DNA of 7,083 nt from an uncultured Prevotella sp. (GTDB taxonomy: Bacteria; Bacteroidota; Bacteroidia; Bacteroidales; Bacteroidaceae): positions 1-7,083 of the forward strand of contig CAKQFW010000107.1 in assembly GCA_934230965.1 (NCBI GenBank), written 5' to 3'. The position numbers and the translations under genes are program-made. Positions 6,839 through 7,083 of the stretch are shown piece by piece. The notes under the pieces are model-generated. The model made no database searches. It worked only from the letters and a program-made list of their open reading frames with translations, and was not told the DNA's origin. How positions within the stretch are numbered: the stretch's first letter is position 1; each line of letters begins with the position of its first letter.

Positions 6839-7083
6839 TTCAGATTAAAAAAGAGAATGAATGTCACCGAGTGCTCGCCATTTGTGTGGAAAAGTCAATA
6901 CTGAAATACCGTAAATCTTGCATCCATGTGCTCTAAATCACAAATTATATTTATTATTTGGAAGAAATCATTAACCCCAAATATCTTTGTGATGGTAACA
7001 CCTCGTCTACAAATTAACCATACTGACGGGCGGCTATGGAAGCCAGTTTGAGTACAAACTCGAAGAGGAAAGTATAACTATAT
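6839..7083. other. Upstream region without a supported gene
   Basis: About 170 bases (6841-7013) are A/T-rich with stops in all frames and no recognisable RNA. From 7014 to 7083 a minus-strand frame is open from the window edge and ends at TAA 7016-7014; it would end ...LKLASIAARQYG and could be the last 22 codons of a neighbouring gene. A plus-strand frame from 6999 is also open to the edge (reading LTILTGGYGSQFEYKLEEES) but has no ATG, GTG or TTG start. Both are too short to decide. An inverted repeat AGTTTG-AGTA-CAAACT lies at 7045-7060. Confidence 0.3.

Noticed and set aside
7045..7060. Inverted repeat AGTTTG-AGTA-CAAACT
   Set aside because: The six-base stem has no T-run or link to a gene end and may be chance or lie within a neighbouring coding region.
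6999..7083. Possible start of a plus-strand gene (frame reading LTILTGGYGSQFEYKLEEES)
   Set aside because: The frame has no ATG, GTG or TTG after the TAA at 6996-6998, and an open minus-strand frame covers the same bases. It is too short to call.

Overview
The window looks like chromosomal or accessory DNA of a Bacteroidota bacterium, most likely a Prevotella-like member of the Bacteroidales. Four things support this: a promoter of the Bacteroidetes type (TAAATTTG matching TAnnTTTG) with no Shine-Dalgarno sequence, A/T-rich leaders before the start codons, a type IX secretion (T9SS)-like C-terminal sorting tail on a small exported protein, and an RHS core of the form common in this phylum (GFTGHEH..MF..VNMDGRIYDP...RFLSPDP...DPSG). 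The genus is an inference.

All supported genes lie on the minus strand, so the layout reads from right to left. Bases 6839-7083 hold no gene I can support. A promoter at 6805-6838 precedes a 133-residue exported protein (6356-6757), most of whose mature part resembles a T9SS sorting domain. Five bases after its stop begins a 1997-residue exported RHS protein (357-6350). This has a signal peptide, an SpvB-like N-terminus, seven FG-GAP/VCBS calcium-binding repeats, a TcdB-middle-like segment, a long YD-repeat region, the RHS-associated core ending in DPSGY, a Gly/Ala-rich hydrophobic pre-tip region and an unrecognised C-terminal tip of about 140 residues. In order, these parts resemble the TcB plus TcC halves of Tc toxins fused in one chain, but behind a Sec signal.

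Base composition changes sharply within the RHS gene. The core is about 55-60% G+C in hand-counted 60-base blocks, while the last ~650 bases (about 360-1020) are about 27-40%. This is the usual mark of a polymorphic toxin whose C-terminal tip has been exchanged. A 171-base A/T-rich gap follows, then the 5' part of a small cysteine-rich exported protein (1-185, cut by the window edge). By position it is the best candidate for an immunity or accessory partner of the tip.

Working model (inference): the small T9SS-tailed protein and the RHS protein are co-transcribed and both pass the inner membrane by Sec. The RHS shell encloses the tip, which may be freed by cleavage at DPSGY, and the downstream gene may protect the producer or be part of the tip cassette.
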